From positions 96,774-160,773 of the forward strand of contig JADBKU010000006.1 of the NCBI GenBank assembly GCA_014896235.1: DNA of 64,000 nt, given 5' to 3'. Positions 20,984 to 29,711 of this stretch are shown here, in pieces. Positions within the stretch are counted from its first letter, which is position 1. Every line of letters starts with the position of its first letter. This stretch comes from a bacterium. Lineage in GTDB: Bacteria; Desulfobacterota; Binatia; Binatales; Binataceae. A model generated the notes under the pieces. It was not told where the DNA came from and searched no databases. It saw only the letters and a list, made by a program, of their open reading frames with translations. Made by a program: the position numbers and the translations under genes.

Positions 20984-21961
20984 ATGGCGGCGATCGTTAT
21001 CGGCGCATCGGGACATCTGGGCAACGCGATCGTTCGTGAATTGCTTGGCCAGGGGCGCGCCGTCACCGCGGTTGCGCGCCGCGAGCGTCCGGCGGCCAAC
21101 CTCGACGGGCTGCCCGTCCGTTACGTCTCCGCCGACGCGGAGAATTCCGGCGCGCTCGATTCGTTGATCGCCGGGCATGACCTGGTGGTCGACGCCGCCG
21201 CGCCCTACCCCGATGCGCTCGCAAGCGCGGCGGATGTGGAACGGATACGCCACGCCGCGGCGGCGCGAATGGATTTGATAATCGATGTGGTCCGACGCCA
21301 TCGGGCGCGGCTGCTCCATATCAGCAGCTTTGCGACGCTGCCCGATCGCGCGCGTGGATTGCTGCGGATGCAACGCGCGCTGCTGCGCGCCGTCCATCCT
21401 TATTTTGCGGCGAAATCGGCGATGGAAGCGCGAGTGCTCGACGCAGCCCGCGGCGGACTTCCCGCGGCCGTGATCAATCCCACCTTATGCCTTGGACCTT
21501 GGGACCAGAAGCCGCGTGAGCGATGCTTCGTGGCGCGTCTGCTGGCGGGCGAGGCGCCGGTTTCAATCTCGCAGGTCGTCAACGTCGTCGATGTGCGCGA
21601 CGTCGCGCGGACCGCCGTCGCGGCGATTGACGCCGCGCGCCACGGCGAACCGATCGCAGTCGTCGGCCACAATTTGCCGCTGCACATGTTGTGCGGATGG
21701 TTGTGCGAAATGGCGGGCGTGGCGGCGCCAAAAGCAATGGCTCCAGCGCCGTTCAGCGTCGCGGCGGCGTGGTGGAGCGAGGCCGCGTTCGGCGCGCTTG
21801 GACGGCGGCCGCCTCTGCCGGCATTGGCGGCGATCCTGACGGCGATGCACGACGCGCGCGACCCCAGTCCGCTTCAGCTCGATTTAGGCCCCGCGCCGCG
21901 GCCGCTTTCCGCGACTCTGGCCGATACGCTGGCGTGGTATCGATCGATCGCTTACTGCTGA
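20984..21961 (+). CDS. NAD(P)-dependent SDR/epimerase-like oxidoreductase
   Basis: This 325-residue extended short-chain dehydrogenase/reductase has the nucleotide motif GASGHLG at residues 7-13 and a Tyr-x-x-x-Lys pair in YFAAKSAMEAR near 145. Such proteins act on sugars, sterols or isoprenoid-type substrates and bind NAD(P). The ATG at 20984 follows AAGGAATTGCAGGCA. It converges on the decarboxylase-like gene with only 3 bp between the stops, so it may belong functionally with the terpenoid-like cluster, although it lies on the other strand. The substrate is not known. Confidence 0.8.
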   Translation: MAAIVIGASGHLGNAIVRELLGQGRAVTAVARRERPAANLDGLPVRYVSADAENSGALDSLIAGHDLVVDAAAPYPDALASAADVERIRHAAAARMDLIIDVVRRHRARLLHISSFATLPDRARGLLRMQRALLRAVHPYFAAKSAMEARVLDAARGGLPAAVINPTLCLGPWDQKPRERCFVARLLAGEAPVSISQVVNVVDVRDVARTAVAAIDAARHGEPIAVVGHNLPLHMLCGWLCEMAGVAAPKAMAPAPFSVAAAWWSEAAFGALGRRPPLPALAAILTAMHDARDPSPLQLDLGPAPRPLSATLADTLAWYRSIAYC

Positions 21962-21964
21962 CCG

Positions 21965-24199
21965 TCACTTGTCTCTTTGCCAATCCATCGCGCCCGCCCG
22001 CCAGCACAAATTTTCGGGCGGCAACTGCAGCATTCCGACCGTCACAATGAACGGATTCACCGCTTCGACTGAATAGCACGGGCGCTGGAAACGTCCCTCC
22101 TTTGTCTGGCTGCCGCCGGTGATCCCGAAGGTTGCGACGAGATCCATCGTATCGAATTTGTGAATATCGATTCGAATCGATCCGGGAACGAAAGCGACTC
22201 TGGGGGTTCCGTCAAAGACGCGGCGAACCTTCACCAACGCCTGATAACAGGCCCGGTTCGCAAAACGGGCGTCGCGGAATTGCTTTAGTCCGACCGAATC
22301 GAAACCCGCTTCGGCGGAGATTGTTCCAAGGCCGAGTTTATTCAGCCACGTATCGGCGTCAGTCCTGGCGCCCGGCGCCGCTTTCCCCCTGCCGACGCCG
22401 AGCAATGTCCAGAGCCTCGCCTGCTCGTCTTCGTTGAGCGCGGGGCAGAGCGTTGTCTGAAGATAGAAACTGACGTGCGGTTCGCGCGGCGCGGTTCGCC
22501 AGTAGTGGAGAATCGCGGGAATAAATTTTGACGCAAGGCTGAAGAGTCCGAACACTTCACGGTCAGATATCGAATCCCATTCCGCGCCGGTGAACCCAAT
22601 CATCGGCATCACGATGGGCCGCCAACCCGCGGATGGATTCGAAGCGTCGCAATATTCGCCGGCCACCGCGAAAATGAATTCGCTGTCAGCCAATCGTTCA
22701 AACGGGTCAGTTTCGGCCGTCGCGGCGCGAAACTGGTTGGCGATCGCGAACACATAATCCGCGCTGGTCCGGAATTGAAATTTTTCGTGATTCAGATACT
22801 TCGCGCACAAATTATTGAGTGTCTTTTGATCAGCCGGCAGCGGCATGACCAGCATCTCGAACGTCGGGAACTTCACGACTCCGCCGATTTCGGCGATCGC
22901 GCCGCCGCCTGATGTCACATAGTCGGGCGCGATCTCGCGCCGATCTCCGGGATCGTCGGTGGTTGACCATTTGGTGGTCTTCGCCCGCCAGCAGAGTTGT
23001 TCGGCTTTGCCGTATGTCAAATCGAGATTCCACCAGAATGGAAAGAACGGCTTGAATTCATAAATCTTGCGCCGCCCGTTCGACGGATCGGCAACCAGCC
23101 TGGCTTCCTGAGCCAGCCCAAGCGCTTCGATCACCGGTTCCTGATCAAAATGATGAAGCTTGATCGTGACCCCGCCGGTGGGATCGGCCAGCATCGGATT
23201 GAACAAAAACCCGCCGCCATGCACGGCCTGAACCGCCAGTTCGGATTTGACCAGCGCCTGGTAGCAGGCCGATTTGAAATCGTGCGCGTCGCGGAATTGC
23301 TTGAGCACGATATTGTTTTTCATAAAGGGCGAGGGCGTGAATTGATGCGCCTCGCCGGCCCTGGCCGAGCCGAACATATTGAGCAGTTGAGGCGCCCACT
23401 GGCTGGCGTACTTAAGACTCTCGCGCGCGGTCGCCGGAAACGGCTCCGATCGTTCCGATCCCGACAGCCATTGCGTCATCCCTGCGCCACGCGCGATATC
23501 GGTCAGCGCCGCCATCGTGGACAGCGCGTCCGACGCCATCTTTGGCCAGCGCGTCAACCAGTCGCCGAGGCTTGCGAGCGGATTGAAAGCGGACGCCGCC
23601 TGATCGATCTCGATAAACGGCCGGAAAGGCTCCGGACGTTCCGGATTCCGCGCCGAGCGGCCGCCGAGCCAGAACGCCACGCGGCCGTTCGGGTCGGGAG
23701 GGTTGGACAGCGGAAACAGGTTTGGCACGCGCACCGGCATCTTCGGCCACCCATACATCTCGCGGCCGATCCAGATTGAGATCGGATGGTCCAGGTAGAT
23801 GAACGGGTAGGTCATCGCCCAATCCACGAAGCTCCAATGCGAGCCTTTCCATTCGTACCATTCGATCGGGATGCTGAAGATCGCCTCGTGCTGCTTGAGC
23901 CAGGCGAGCGGCTTTTGCTGCGGAGCGCCCTCGCCTGCGTCGATTTCGAGCCGGTCGTAATTGACCGTCTGCAGCAGCACGAAGGGCGCCGCAGCCTTGA
24001 ACATGTAGGGAGGCTGGTTTTGGCTGTCGTCGGCGAAATTCAGGTACGAATCGAGCAGCGCCTGCAGCCTGCAGATATCCGCCCGCAGCGGATAAAAGCG
24101 CATCCCCACCTTCGGGAAATACATCCTGACGTCGGTGGTCGGCCAATCAATCAGTTTCGCGAGGCTTGCGTTGTATTCCGGCAATTTCGACTCGGCCAT
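21965..24199 (-). CDS. Large acetoacetate-decarboxylase-fold protein with internal duplication
   Basis: This 744-residue protein carries a motif like the acetoacetate decarboxylase active site (IGREMYGWPKMPVRV near residue 145), with the Lys in the position of the Schiff-base residue. A second segment repeats part of the sequence: LKQFRDA...ACYQALVK appears near residue 300 and again near 640, so the C-terminal half looks like a duplicated domain, but there the repeated section carries no obvious GWPK. The ATG at 24199 has GGGGGAG 9 nt upstream; an earlier ATG at 24217 overlaps that site and is unlikely. It is last in the block prenyl synthase > this gene, 107 bp downstream of the former, with a palindrome just upstream. 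The reaction is unknown. Confidence 0.75.
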   Translation of the reverse strand: MAESKLPEYNASLAKLIDWPTTDVRMYFPKVGMRFYPLRADICRLQALLDSYLNFADDSQNQPPYMFKAAAPFVLLQTVNYDRLEIDAGEGAPQQKPLAWLKQHEAIFSIPIEWYEWKGSHWSFVDWAMTYPFIYLDHPISIWIGREMYGWPKMPVRVPNLFPLSNPPDPNGRVAFWLGGRSARNPERPEPFRPFIEIDQAASAFNPLASLGDWLTRWPKMASDALSTMAALTDIARGAGMTQWLSGSERSEPFPATARESLKYASQWAPQLLNMFGSARAGEAHQFTPSPFMKNNIVLKQFRDAHDFKSACYQALVKSELAVQAVHGGGFLFNPMLADPTGGVTIKLHHFDQEPVIEALGLAQEARLVADPSNGRRKIYEFKPFFPFWWNLDLTYGKAEQLCWRAKTTKWSTTDDPGDRREIAPDYVTSGGGAIAEIGGVVKFPTFEMLVMPLPADQKTLNNLCAKYLNHEKFQFRTSADYVFAIANQFRAATAETDPFERLADSEFIFAVAGEYCDASNPSAGWRPIVMPMIGFTGAEWDSISDREVFGLFSLASKFIPAILHYWRTAPREPHVSFYLQTTLCPALNEDEQARLWTLLGVGRGKAAPGARTDADTWLNKLGLGTISAEAGFDSVGLKQFRDARFANRACYQALVKVRRVFDGTPRVAFVPGSIRIDIHKFDTMDLVATFGITGGSQTKEGRFQRPCYSVEAVNPFIVTVGMLQLPPENLCWRAGAMDWQRDK

Positions 24200-24222
24200 G
24201 TTTCGAGTCTCCCCCATGGTTA

Positions 24223-24237
24223 GGACAACGGTTGTCC
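24223..24237. promoter_or_regulatory. Candidate operator palindrome
   Basis: A perfect 7-bp inverted repeat with a 1-nt spacer (GGACAAC G GTTGTCC) lies 23 bp upstream of the ATG at 24199, in the only sizeable gap inside the terpenoid-like cluster. Its size and symmetry suit a dimeric repressor. No regulator gene is adjacent. Confidence 0.4.
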
Positions 24238-24306
24238 GATTTTCCGCGTATCGTGGCGCCGATGAGCTTGATAATTTCCGCGATCGCGATTTTCAGCCTG
24301 TTTGAA

Positions 24307-25362
24307 TCAGGCGCGTTCAATCACCCACGCCGGCAGTTCCTCAAGAAACCGCTTGTCGCGCGAATCCGGCAGCTCGGCGAAATGGCGCGAAAATTCGTGC
24401 AGCGCCGCGCCGGCCAGGCCGTGCGCGACGCGCCGCGCGTATTCGATACATCCGTAGCGATCGATCAAACGCCGCATCCAGCGGACGTCGGATTCGGTCC
24501 GGCGCTCGCGGCCGCAGGCGAGCACTGCCGCGATCCGTTCCCGTTCGGCCTCCGCCGCCAACGCAAGCAGGCGAATCAGGATGAGCGTGCGTTTTCCTTC
24601 CCACAAATCGCCGTCGCGCTCTTTGCCGTAGCTTTCGTCTCCGACCAAATTGAGCAGATCGTCCTGAATCTGAAACGCCGCGCCAACCAAAAAACCGAAA
24701 CGCACGTATGCGTCGGGATCGACGGCGCCGCGCGTTGCAATCAGCACGCCCACGCGCAGGGGATGGATGACCGCAAGCCAGCAGGTCTTCTTGAGCGCCA
24801 TTTCGAGATAATCGGCCGGCGCGAGATCGAGCACGTTGCGATCGCGCCAGCCCAATTCCAGCGCCTGGCCGTCGGCGCATTCAGCCGCCGTCCGCGCCGT
24901 TTCTTCAAGCAGACGCATCGCCAGCGCCGTGCCGAGCCGGGCGCGATTCTCGAACAGCGGCGCGAGGCTCATCAGCGCCAGCGCGTCGCCGGCGTTGAGC
25001 GCGAGCGGGACGCCGTGCAACCGATGGAGCGTCGGGCGGCCGCGCCGTTCGAGGCTCGCGTCCTCGATATCATCATGCACGAGCAGGGCGTTGTGCAGCA
25101 GTTCGATCGCCGCGGCCGTCGCCACGGCGTCCTCCGAACAGGCGCCGAAAGCGCGCGCCGTCGCGATACATATCGCCGGACGCATCATCCGACCGCCGCG
25201 CCGCGGATAATCCGCAGCCAAATCGCGCAGAAAGGCGCAGTTTTCGCGCCGGTCGAGATAGCGGTCGAGCGCGGCGCGCGTCAGCCCGCCGTACTCGGCC
25301 ATCAATTCCGGCGCCACCCGTCCGGATTCGCGGCCGGCGGCAATCGCTCCCCCCGCATTCAT
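24307..25362 (-). CDS. Polyprenyl diphosphate synthase (GGPP-synthase-like)
   Basis: This 351-residue trans-prenyltransferase condenses isopentenyl diphosphate onto allylic diphosphates. The first Asp-rich motif is LVHDDIEDAS near residue 95. The second reads QIQDDLLNLVGDE, with Asn in place of the last Asp (DDxxN), as in many geranylgeranyl-type enzymes. Bulky residues near the first motif set chain length, but this cannot be read reliably by eye. It sits in a minus-strand block with a desaturase-like flavoprotein and an unknown protein upstream, so it probably supplies a C20 or longer isoprenoid to that pathway rather than to quinones. Confidence 0.9.
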   Translation of the reverse strand: MNAGGAIAAGRESGRVAPELMAEYGGLTRAALDRYLDRRENCAFLRDLAADYPRRGGRMMRPAICIATARAFGACSEDAVATAAAIELLHNALLVHDDIEDASLERRGRPTLHRLHGVPLALNAGDALALMSLAPLFENRARLGTALAMRLLEETARTAAECADGQALELGWRDRNVLDLAPADYLEMALKKTCWLAVIHPLRVGVLIATRGAVDPDAYVRFGFLVGAAFQIQDDLLNLVGDESYGKERDGDLWEGKRTLILIRLLALAAEAERERIAAVLACGRERRTESDVRWMRRLIDRYGCIEYARRVAHGLAGAALHEFSRHFAELPDSRDKRFLEELPAWVIERA

Positions 25363-25371
25363 CGCTGACGC

Positions 25372-26172
25372 CTATTCGCACACTTTCAGGGAAATCGCGC
25401 CCCGCGGCTCGCCATTTTCGCGATCGACGACCGCGCCGGCGTAAATTCCGGGCGCGGCGTTCGCCGGCACGCGGATACTCAGCACTGGCCGTCCGCCCGC
25501 ACCGCCCGGAATAAATGCGACTTCGGTCACCGGCGGCCGGCCCGCTTCCAGCGCATGCAGTCCGGTCGTGGCAAGCGTCGCGGGATCGGCTCCGGGCGTA
25601 AGGTCGAGCGTGACTCGGACAGGCCGAACCGATGCGATCTCGAACGCGAAGTTCGGTCCCGGCACGGCCTCCGAATTCTGGCGGGACGGTGCAATTCCAT
25701 TCTGACCGATCAGCGCGCCGAATCCGGCATAAGGCGGCCGCGCGACCGCGTCCATCATCGCGGCAAACGCCGGCATCATGCCAGCAAACGCGCGCGCCGC
25801 CTCGCCAATCAGTTCTTCAAGCCCATCCCCAAGCATGGCGAAACCGCCGTTATCAGCGCGATCCGCGCCATGCGCCGCGCTTTCGAACTCAGCCGAAGTC
25901 CCGCCGAGCGTGCGCGCGGCTTCGCGGCCGGCCGACAGATGGCGATCGACGACGCGATAGGCCGTGGCGACGGCGTCCGCAATCTCGGCGTCGGGAGCTG
26001 ACGTACTCGCGGATGCGCCCTCGTCAACCGAGACGTTCGAGACGCGCCGGTCGTTTCCGGAATGGTCGTTTCCCGATTCCGGCACGCCTCCCGGACGGAC
26101 CAAAGCGGACCATCCGCGCAAGGGCGCGGCACGAACCGGGTCCGGGCGTCGAAAACGATCGTTTGCGCTCAT
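25372..26172 (-). CDS. Uncharacterised protein of the terpenoid-like cluster
   Basis: I do not recognise this 266-residue protein. Residues 1-55 look disordered, with many Asn, Ser, Asp and Gly. Residues ~55-150 are helical (IADAVATAYRVVDRHLSAG and LIGEAARAFAGMMPAFAAMM). The last ~90 residues look like a beta domain (TPGADPATLATTGL; APGIYAGAVVDRENGEPRG) that ends in KVCE. There is no signal peptide, metal motif or nucleotide motif. It sits between the polyprenyl synthase (9 bp away) and the flavoprotein (49 bp away) on the same strand, so co-expression is very likely. It could be a scaffold or carrier of a lipophilic intermediate, but that is a guess. Confidence 0.75.
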   Translation of the reverse strand: MSANDRFRRPDPVRAAPLRGWSALVRPGGVPESGNDHSGNDRRVSNVSVDEGASASTSAPDAEIADAVATAYRVVDRHLSAGREAARTLGGTSAEFESAAHGADRADNGGFAMLGDGLEELIGEAARAFAGMMPAFAAMMDAVARPPYAGFGALIGQNGIAPSRQNSEAVPGPNFAFEIASVRPVRVTLDLTPGADPATLATTGLHALEAGRPPVTEVAFIPGGAGGRPVLSIRVPANAAPGIYAGAVVDRENGEPRGAISLKVCE

Positions 26173-26221
26173 GGTCCTCCAACCGCTGCGGATTCAGCGC
26201 CTGACACTCCGTTTCGCCGCG

Positions 26222-28420
26222 TCACGGATGGTCATAGCCGACGATCTCTTCCAGCTTGGGCGCGCCGCTCAGGGCGTGCGCCGCGAGCCGGCCCGACATC
26301 ACCGCCGCTTCGACGCATCCGACATTCAAACCGCACGCCGTCCAATCGCCCGCGATCGTCAAATTGTCATAAGTGTTGTCGAGCGGCGAAATCCGATAGC
26401 GGGTCGAACCCGGCGGCGACTGCGAATAGCGATCCGACGGATTTACGTTCGCGGTCCAGAACTGCGAGGCGAAGCGGGCGGAAGTGGCGCCTGCGGCATC
26501 GACAACCGTTCGGTCCGATGGATCTGCAAGCAGTTCCCAGCGAAACCCGCCGCCCGGCGCGGCGGCGCGCGGCCACAGCGCGGCCGCGTCTTGCTCAAGA
26601 AAGCGGATCGCGCTTTCGCGCACTTCATGCCGCCGGCGACGCGCATAGTCCGGATCGGTAGCGAACGACGGTCCGTGCGCGCGCTCGATCGGATTCGAAT
26701 CCCGCGCCGGCGGCGGATCAGGCAAGGCGCTGCAAAAATAACCGAGCGCGCGCGGCCTCACGCTCCAACATTCTTCCGTGATCAGATGGCCCATGTCGGC
26801 GAAAGTGTCGAACGGATGGACGTATCCGGAGACCACGGCGCGCGGCTCGGTCCATCCGAGCGTTTCAAAATCCTCGCGCAGCCAGACTTGAAACGCCTGC
26901 GTGGCCACCGTCGGCAGATTCTCGACCATCTCGCGCCAGCGCCGGTCGCGCGCGATCAGCTCGCGCGCCACATGCGGAATCGCGCCCAGTCCCACCGCCA
27001 GCACCACGGCGTCGAAATCGATTCCGACGCGCAGCGTCAGCGAGCGCGCGCGGCGGCGATCCGCGAACGACTCGAACTCGCGGCCTTCATGCGCTATCCG
27101 CGCGCCATCGGCAAGCTGACTGAAATCCGGCGCCGAAGGCCAGCACGGCAGGCCGCGCACGTCAATCAAGGGCTGATACTCGCCGCCGTTCGCCACCTCG
27201 GCCTGGACGTCGAAGTCGAGTCCGGCGACGTACGGACGCTCGCCCGGTGCCAGCGCGGCGGGATCGGCAAGGCGGACGTTTTCCAGACGATGAAAAAACC
27301 GGAAGGCCACGCCACGGCGCTTGAGCGCCTGGTAGAACGGCGCGAAGACGACGTCGCCCATCCCGGCATGCATCCGCCAGAAAAACGCGCCGCGCCACGT
27401 GAAAAACATCCGCAGCGTACCGCGCAGCGCCACGCTCGCGGCCTGCCGCGGCCGGGCCGGGTCGGCTCCGGCGTACGCGAAGGCGAGATCGTACACGCCA
27501 TGCATCAGCGGCGAATCGAGCGCGCGCGGCGAAGCGCCGTTGAGTTTCAGCCAGTCGCGCAATTCATAATTGTCGAGCGCGTCGAAGCCGCGCGGATCGG
27601 TCGCAAGCCCGAAGCGGATTATTCCGGTCATGACGGCGAGATTCAGATCGATAACGTCCCACAGGCGCCGCGAATCGGAATCGCGATCGGCGAGCGGTTC
27701 GGCCAGCCGGCGAATCGCCGCAGCCACCGTTTCAGTCAATTCGCGCAGACCGCCGGACCAATCGGGCGCGGCGGCGCGAAACGCCGCTTCGAGCAGCGCG
27801 AGCGCCTGCAACGCGCCGGCGAACGTCGCGAGCAACCCGAACTTGAGCACCTGCGCGATCGCCGTGGCGAGTTCTTCTTTTGAGCGAAAATCAAAGGGCC
27901 GGCCGGCGTCCGCACGTTCGCTTGACGCGCCGAATTGAAGGCTCGCGAGCGCCGCCTGCAGCATCCGGACGATCTCCACGAGGTAGCCGGCGATCGTGAA
28001 ACCGCGGCGCGCCGGCTCCGGATCGCCGGGCATCCCCGCACGCGGTGCGAACGCCGCCGTCCATGGCTCCCATCCCTCCGGCGCCTTGCGCGCCATCACG
28101 CCCACGCCCGGTTCGATCGAGAACGCGTCGCGCCAGTCGGCAAAACGCCGCCCCGGCTGGTCGGACAGTTCCGCATAGCACTCGCGCAGCAGGCGAAACG
28201 CGTTTTCGTAAAAACCCATCCAGATATGCAGGCCGTGCTCCTCGATCCGATGCGCCGGGCCGCGGCCCGAAGCGCCTTTGCCGCCCAGCCGCCATCCAAG
28301 CTGATAAATCGTGACCTGAAACCGCCCGCGATTCTCCGGACGGGTCAGTTCCCACGCCGCCGCCATCGCGGCGCATCCGCCGCCCACGATCGCCACCTTG
28401 ATTGGCCCGTTTTTGCCCAC
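26222..28420 (-). CDS. FAD/NAD(P)-binding oxidoreductase, carotenoid-desaturase-like
   Basis: This 732-residue flavoprotein opens with the dinucleotide motif AIVGGGCAAMAAAWEL (residues 10-25), where the third Gly is replaced by Ala. HGLHIWMGFYENAFRLL near residue 63 resembles phytoene/zeta-carotene-desaturase and hydroxysqualene-dehydroxylase-type enzymes. A C-terminal NAG-like flavin loop (GDWTACGLNVGCVEAAVMSG) completes the fold. It is 200-plus residues longer than CrtI-type enzymes. The gene heads the minus-strand block with the unknown protein and the polyprenyl synthase, so an isoprenoid substrate is plausible. No CrtB-like phytoene synthase is in the window. ATG at 28420. Confidence 0.88.
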   Translation of the reverse strand: MGKNGPIKVAIVGGGCAAMAAAWELTRPENRGRFQVTIYQLGWRLGGKGASGRGPAHRIEEHGLHIWMGFYENAFRLLRECYAELSDQPGRRFADWRDAFSIEPGVGVMARKAPEGWEPWTAAFAPRAGMPGDPEPARRGFTIAGYLVEIVRMLQAALASLQFGASSERADAGRPFDFRSKEELATAIAQVLKFGLLATFAGALQALALLEAAFRAAAPDWSGGLRELTETVAAAIRRLAEPLADRDSDSRRLWDVIDLNLAVMTGIIRFGLATDPRGFDALDNYELRDWLKLNGASPRALDSPLMHGVYDLAFAYAGADPARPRQAASVALRGTLRMFFTWRGAFFWRMHAGMGDVVFAPFYQALKRRGVAFRFFHRLENVRLADPAALAPGERPYVAGLDFDVQAEVANGGEYQPLIDVRGLPCWPSAPDFSQLADGARIAHEGREFESFADRRRARSLTLRVGIDFDAVVLAVGLGAIPHVARELIARDRRWREMVENLPTVATQAFQVWLREDFETLGWTEPRAVVSGYVHPFDTFADMGHLITEECWSVRPRALGYFCSALPDPPPARDSNPIERAHGPSFATDPDYARRRRHEVRESAIRFLEQDAAALWPRAAAPGGGFRWELLADPSDRTVVDAAGATSARFASQFWTANVNPSDRYSQSPPGSTRYRISPLDNTYDNLTIAGDWTACGLNVGCVEAAVMSGRLAAHALSGAPKLEEIVGYDHP

Positions 28421-28765
28421 GATATCCTAAAATAATTTGCCTATGCACTATTTCGCATCAAAGGTTTAGAAATTCAACCGCACAGATAACATCATTTGCT
28501 GATGAATCCGTTGTTTGAATGCAAGCCGGAGGGGAGTTCGTGAACATTATCGGGCGATTCCGGAGAATTCGGAAGACGCATCGAGCTAACGAACGAAACC
28601 GCGAGGGCCGAGCGCGCGGTATTCATCACAGAGGTCATCGGACTGACGGAACTACCGGCGTGGCGCTCCCATCTATGGCGCTGTGGCCGCGGTTCGGCCT
28701 ATCCTCTGCGCGAAAAGCCATCAACAATTCGCGGCCGCTTACGCGCGCCGCCTCCGGAGGACGCC
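28421..28765. other. Intergenic region, no clear gene
   Basis: This 345-bp gap separates the flavoprotein gene (minus) from a VOC gene (plus). The left ~80 bp are AT-rich (AAAATAATTTGCC, GGTTTAGAAATTC) and probably hold the promoter of the minus-strand block. A small inverted repeat CATCA-N5-TGATG lies at 28490-28504. A frame from about 28519 has an upstream purine-rich stretch but a composition unlike its neighbours and no recognisable fold, so it is not called. The VOC ribosome site GGAGG is near 28755. Confidence 0.4.
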
Positions 28766-29539
28766 ATGTCGATACGGCTTCGCCAGATTTGTCTCGTCGC
28801 CAATCAGCTCGCCCCGGTAGTCGAGGATTTCAAGGCCGTGATGGGCCTGGAAGTTTGCTTCAAGGATCCCGAAGTCGCGGTGTTCGGATTGGAGAACTCG
28901 CTGATGCCCGTGGGATCAAATTTCATTGAAGTCGTGGCGCCCATAAAGGACGACACGGCCGCAGGCCGCTATCTGAAACGGCGCGGCGGCGACGGCGGCT
29001 ATATGGTGATCTGCCAGTGCGACAGCCACGCCACCCAGCTAGGCCGCAAGGAGCGCGCGCAGGCCCTGAATATCCGCGTGGCGTGGGAGCACGAAGCGAA
29101 GGCGTTCCACGTAATGCAGCTTCATCCGGCGGACACTGGCGGCGCGTTTTTCGAAATCGACTGGGACGCCAAGGGCGAGCCGGAAGGCAATTGGATGCCG
29201 GCCGGCGGCGCGGGCTGGACGCAGGCGCGGCGGACCGACGTGGTCAAGGCCTACACCGCCGTCGAACTGCAATCGGCCGATCCGAAAGGGCTGGCCGAGC
29301 GTTGGAGCTCGATCGCCGAAATTCCGTTGCACAAGGATGCGCGCGGGCGCTTCGAGATGCCGCTCGACAACGCCGCCGTGCGGTTCGTCGAAGCGACCGA
29401 CGGGCGCGGCGAAGGCCTTGGCGGAATCGATATCGTCGCGGCCGACAAGGCGCGCCTGATGGCCGCGGCGCGGCAGCGCGGATGCGCCGTCGGCGACGAT
29501 CAAATCGCAATCTGCGGCACGCGCTTTTACGTGGCGTAG
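28766..29539 (+). CDS. VOC family (glyoxalase-like) protein
   Basis: This 257-residue vicinal-oxygen-chelate protein begins RLRQICLVANQLAPVVEDFK, a typical first strand and helix. LENSLMPVGSNFIEVVAP gives the middle strands, and AFFEIDWD a putative metal Glu. Length suits a glyoxalase-like protein with one full module plus a second half-module. The metal ligands are not all obvious, so catalytic activity is not certain. The ATG at 28766 follows GGAGGACGCC. It is the first gene after the cluster and probably unrelated to it; the amidohydrolase follows 172 bp on. Confidence 0.8.
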   Translation: MSIRLRQICLVANQLAPVVEDFKAVMGLEVCFKDPEVAVFGLENSLMPVGSNFIEVVAPIKDDTAAGRYLKRRGGDGGYMVICQCDSHATQLGRKERAQALNIRVAWEHEAKAFHVMQLHPADTGGAFFEIDWDAKGEPEGNWMPAGGAGWTQARRTDVVKAYTAVELQSADPKGLAERWSSIAEIPLHKDARGRFEMPLDNAAVRFVEATDGRGEGLGGIDIVAADKARLMAAARQRGCAVGDDQIAICGTRFYVA

Positions 29540-29711
29540 CATACCGGCGCACGCGGGTGCATAAGTCACCCCGGACAGCGGTCGTCAGACCGCCGTTTGC
29601 GCTTGTGTTTCATCGCGCCGATGCTATACCAACAGATGAAACGACATTAGCGAGACCTTTTCGGCGCATAAGTTTAGCCGGTGTCTCTACCATTCAGGAG
29701 GGAACGCATTC

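Noticed and set aside
28519..28929. 136-codon plus ORF after the flavoprotein gene
   Set aside because: It has a purine-rich site upstream, but the sequence is Arg-rich and overlaps the VOC gene out of frame.
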